A stretch of DNA of 8,860 bases from Bryobacterales bacterium (GTDB taxonomy: Bacteria; Cyanobacteriota; Vampirovibrionia; Obscuribacterales; Obscuribacteraceae). Of this stretch, positions 7,320 to 8,860 are shown one piece after another. The stretch is from NCBI GenBank assembly GCA_903970295.1, contig CAJCHQ010000465.1, forward strand, positions 1 to 8,860, in the 5' to 3' direction. The number at the start of each line of letters is the position of its first letter. Within the stretch, counting starts at the first letter, position 1. The notes beneath the pieces are model-generated. The model made no database searches. It was not told the DNA's origin and saw only the letters and a program-made list of their open reading frames with translations. Position numbers and translations under genes: made by a program.

Positions 7320-8117
7320 TTACTTGGTTTGGGCCAGAAGTTCGTTCAGGTTGAAACTATGTGATGTAAAGCCGCCATCGACGACAAGAGTTTGTGCAGT
7401 TATAAATGAGGCAGCGGGCATGGCTAGAAATGCGATAGCAGTGGCCACCTCCTCTGGCTGACCAACGCGTTTCATTATTGCCTGCTGTTCGAGCGCTTTC
7501 ATGATGTTTTCCTTGGCCATGAGACCTTCCGTCAAGGGCGTTTCGATGAAACCTGGATTAATCGAATTGACGCGAATGCCGTCATTGGCCCATTCGTGAG
7601 CGAATGAACGCACCATTTGCACAAGAGCTGCTTTGGTCGCACCGTATACGACACCAGAGCCGACCGATGTAAAAGCAGCAATTGATGAAACAAAGATGAC
7701 ATTTGGGTCTTTTCCCTTTTTAAGCCATTGATACGCGCTCCTGCAGATTTCCAGTGCGGAAGTTATATTTGTATGGAGGAGAAAAGATATTTCGTCCGAG
7801 GTGTAATTTTCAGCTGTTTTCCTTATGTTGGTGCCGACGTTGTTTACCAAGACGTCCAGCTTGCCAATCGCCGCGATTTTATCGAAGATTTTCTTTCTGT
7901 CGGCGTCATCTGTGACATCGGCGGCAACCAGGTGCACATTGGGGTCGCTGTCTGGCTTGCCAAACTCTTTTTCAAGCGTTGCCAATCCGCGAGCAACGAC
8001 AACCACTGCGGCTCCCAGTGCCAGCAACTCTTTGCTGGTGGCTAGCCCGATTCCTTTAGATGCGCCAGTGACAAGTGCAGTTTTTCCGGCTAAAGTCCAC
8101 TTAGGATTGTTTGACAT
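7320..8117 (-). CDS. SDR-family oxidoreductase, tropinone-reductase-like
   Basis: A classical short-chain dehydrogenase/reductase of 265 residues using NAD(P)H. The cofactor loop TGASKGIG is at 17-24, a structural aspartate is D67 in AADVT, NNVG is at 92-95, and the catalytic set is N117, S145, Y158 and K162 (YGATK). PGFIETPL (188-195) and VDGG (246-249) complete the fold. The basic residues K21 and R43 favour NADPH over NADH. NNVGTN, the [10 protein letters not shown] region and [12 protein letters not shown] at the N-terminus resemble the tropinone-reductase-like branch, whose bacterial members have varied or unknown substrates. The start is well supported: AGGGAG on the - strand lies 5 bases upstream of the ATG. 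It is the first gene of the operon that continues into the pyrophosphatase gene, but the pairing gives no clear hint to its substrate. Confidence 0.93.
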   Translation of the reverse strand: MSNNPKWTLAGKTALVTGASKGIGLATSKELLALGAAVVVVARGLATLEKEFGKPDSDPNVHLVAADVTDDADRKKIFDKIAAIGKLDVLVNNVGTNIRKTAENYTSDEISFLLHTNITSALEICRSAYQWLKKGKDPNVIFVSSIAAFTSVGSGVVYGATKAALVQMVRSFAHEWANDGIRVNSINPGFIETPLTEGLMAKENIMKALEQQAIMKRVGQPEEVATAIAFLAMPAASFITAQTLVVDGGFTSHSFNLNELLAQTK

Positions 8118-8175
8118 GTGGCTCCCTTGTCTTATCCAATTTTCTTATGCGAGCACGGTTGCCGCGAAACTGGGG

Positions 8176-8205
8176 ATTATAGCCTTCTGCAATAGCTTTC
8201 GCCAA
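8176..8205 (-). promoter_or_regulatory. Sigma-70-type promoter of the SDR-ppa operon
   Basis: Read on the - strand, TTGGCG (8205-8200) is followed by an 18-base spacer and a perfect TATAAT (8181-8176). The -10 box is about 58 bases upstream of the SDR start codon, leaving a leader of roughly 50 bases. The -35 box matches the consensus at four of six positions. No better match is seen upstream of this gene. Confidence 0.6.
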
Positions 8206-8216
8206 TCGAGTGGCGA
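8199..8216. promoter_or_regulatory. Inverted repeat over the -35 box, candidate operator
   Basis: TCGCCA at 8199-8204 and TGGCGA at 8211-8216 are perfect 6-base arms with a 6-base spacer. The left arm covers most of the -35 hexamer of the SDR promoter. This position and shape suit binding by a dimeric repressor, though no regulator gene lies in the window. Confidence 0.35.
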
Positions 8217-8442
8217 CTGGGAACGAACAAATATTGTGAAAAAATGGGTTTATCGACAGGTGCCATTGTTGACATCCGACATTTTTTAGATGCGCTGAAG
8301 TGGATGTCCTGTGTGCTCAAACTGTTTGGTGACATCATCAATAGACTGAGCGCCAATAGCAATCTTACACACAGTTGGGCGAAGATGCTGTTCATGTCGA
8401 TGGTTCGACGAAAATTTTCGATATGAACGGCAACTCCATGGT

Positions 8443-8574
8443 ATGAAATTTTCGAATATGATGGCCATGCGAGTCAAACCGTTCGAGGTCGTGGATGAGA
8501 AAGACGGACAAAATCTCAAGCAGATGTTCTGTGACTTTCTCAAAGCACAAGGGAAAGCTGACTTGTCGCCCTGA
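8443..8574 (+). CDS. Possible small protein of 43 residues
   Basis: This short ORF starts at ATG 8443 and ends at TGA 8572-8574. It begins MKFSNMMAMRVKPFEVVDEK and is acidic and charged in its middle, with one cysteine and no membrane segment. Its codons (GTC, GAC, CTC, AAG, CAG) resemble those of the confident genes, which is why it is listed. Against it, no good ribosome-binding site precedes the ATG, it is very short, and it overlaps the N-terminal coding part of the partial gene in another frame. If it is real, the exported protein downstream may start at GTG 8588 instead. I do not recognise a family. Confidence 0.25.
   Translation: MKFSNMMAMRVKPFEVVDEKDGQNLKQMFCDFLKAQGKADLSP
8485..8488 (+). 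promoter_or_regulatory. Ribosome-binding site for the partial exported protein
   Basis: GAGG lies 6 bases before the ATG at 8495. It is the main reason to place the start there rather than at the in-frame GTG at 8588, which has only a weak TGAG stretch upstream. Confidence 0.45.
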
Positions 8575-8860
8575 GTCCTGCATTGCAGTGACGAGCGTTT
8601 TCTTGGCGGTGTTTTGGTGGCAATCATTCGACACTGCCAGAGCTGAAGACTGTCTACTTCTCAAGCAAGCTTGCCGGGCCGTCGGTCCTGATTGCAAAGT
8701 CTATGTGAAGCCAACAGCAATAAGAATCGAAAGCGGCACAATGACTATTTTTACCAACGCCCCTGATTGGGAATTCTGCTTCGCAAACTCGGTGCAGAAA
8801 AAGTTTTTGGTCGTAGATTTTGCCAAAGGTTTGAACTATATGGCCAAAGTGCGCGCGTCC
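8495..8860 (+). CDS. Probable exported cysteine-containing protein, 3' end beyond window
   Basis: An open frame of at least 122 codons runs off the right edge without a stop. From the ATG at 8495 it has a basic N-terminus (residues 1-28, many Lys and Arg), a hydrophobic core IAVTSVFLAVFWW (30-42) and an AxA-type cleavage site, TARA then ED, near residue 50. This is the pattern of a Sec signal peptide, with an unusually long n-region. The mature part begins with evenly spaced cysteines C53, C60 and C67 (CX6CX6C) and has another, C95, in a stretch that looks beta-rich (VYVKPTAIRIESGTMTIFT). I do not recognise the family. The spaced cysteines suggest disulfide bonds outside the cytoplasm, but that is inference. 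The start is uncertain: GTG 8588 would give a 19-residue signal peptide lacking the usual positive charges. It is divergent from the SDR operon. Confidence 0.55.
   Translation, partial: MRKTDKISSRCSVTFSKHKGKLTCRPESCIAVTSVFLAVFWWQSFDTARAEDCLLLKQACRAVGPDCKVYVKPTAIRIESGTMTIFTNAPDWEFCFANSVQKKFLVVDFAKGLNYMAKVRAS

Larger units (their letters stand above)
8118..8494. other. Intergenic region between divergent genes
   Basis: This 377-base stretch separates the - strand SDR-ppa operon from the + strand partial gene. It contains the SDR promoter and its inverted repeat (8176-8216). A perfect 7-base inverted repeat is formed by GACATCC at 8271-8277 and GGATGTC at 8302-8308 with a 24-base loop. A perfect 12-base palindrome, CGAAAATTTTCG, lies at 8409-8420, and a near copy, AAATTTTCGAATATGATGG, follows at 8446-8464. 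A consensus -35 hexamer TTGACA stands at 8269-8274 on the + strand, but no -10 box lies at the right distance. The only candidate gene is the 43-codon ORF beginning at 8443. Confidence 0.5.

Noticed and set aside
8269..8297. + strand promoter based on TTGACA at 8269-8274
   Set aside because: The -35 match is perfect, but no -10-like hexamer lies 16-18 bases downstream.
8177..8395. - strand 72-residue ORF whose first 25 residues look like a signal peptide
   Set aside because: There is no ribosome-binding site before its ATG, the rest looks non-protein-like, and it covers the SDR promoter and operator. It is more likely a chance frame.
8286..8697. Two longer - strand ORFs (8286-8627 and 8392-8697)
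   Set aside because: They are antisense to the exported-protein frame, overlap each other, and show no domain or start-site support.

Overview
The window is bacterial chromosomal sequence, densely coding, with roughly balanced GC by eye. It holds eight confident protein genes, one gene cut by the right edge and one doubtful small ORF. I see no RNA gene, CRISPR array, insertion sequence or phage gene. The lineage cannot be fixed from the sequence. A single homodimer-type FluC channel, a DUF4239 protein and a membrane-embedded spermidine-synthase-like protein would fit a soil or environmental bacterium. A cyanobacterial or melainabacterial relative is possible, but that is a weak guess.

Left block, + strand (229-3227): a class III PLP aminotransferase, an MtnX-like HAD phosphatase, a FluC/CrcB fluoride channel and a DUF190 protein follow one another with gaps of 3, 6 and 8 bases. 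They very likely form one operon. The first pair looks like a small metabolic unit of unknown substrate. The second pair is the well-known crcB-DUF190 partnership linked to fluoride export.

Middle block, + strand (3317-6735): a four-helix DUF4239 (bestrophin-like) membrane protein follows after about 90 bases. About 100 bases later comes a large membrane protein in which a spermidine-synthase-like Rossmann domain sits between two groups of membrane helices. The gap between these two genes carries a 9-base direct repeat with exactly 30-base spacing.

Right block, - strand (8117 down to 6742): a tropinone-reductase-like SDR and a family I inorganic pyrophosphatase form a two-gene operon that converges on the + strand genes. 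A good sigma-70-type promoter lies upstream, and a perfect inverted repeat overlaps its -35 region. At the far right, reading + and divergent from this operon, a gene for a probable exported cysteine-containing protein begins and runs off the window.

The most interesting reading is of neighbours: a fluoride channel, its DUF190 companion, a putative anion-channel-like membrane protein and a fluoride-sensitive enzyme (pyrophosphatase) lie within 5 kb. The aminotransferase-phosphatase pair is a second candidate for an unassigned function. Both readings are inferences from context.
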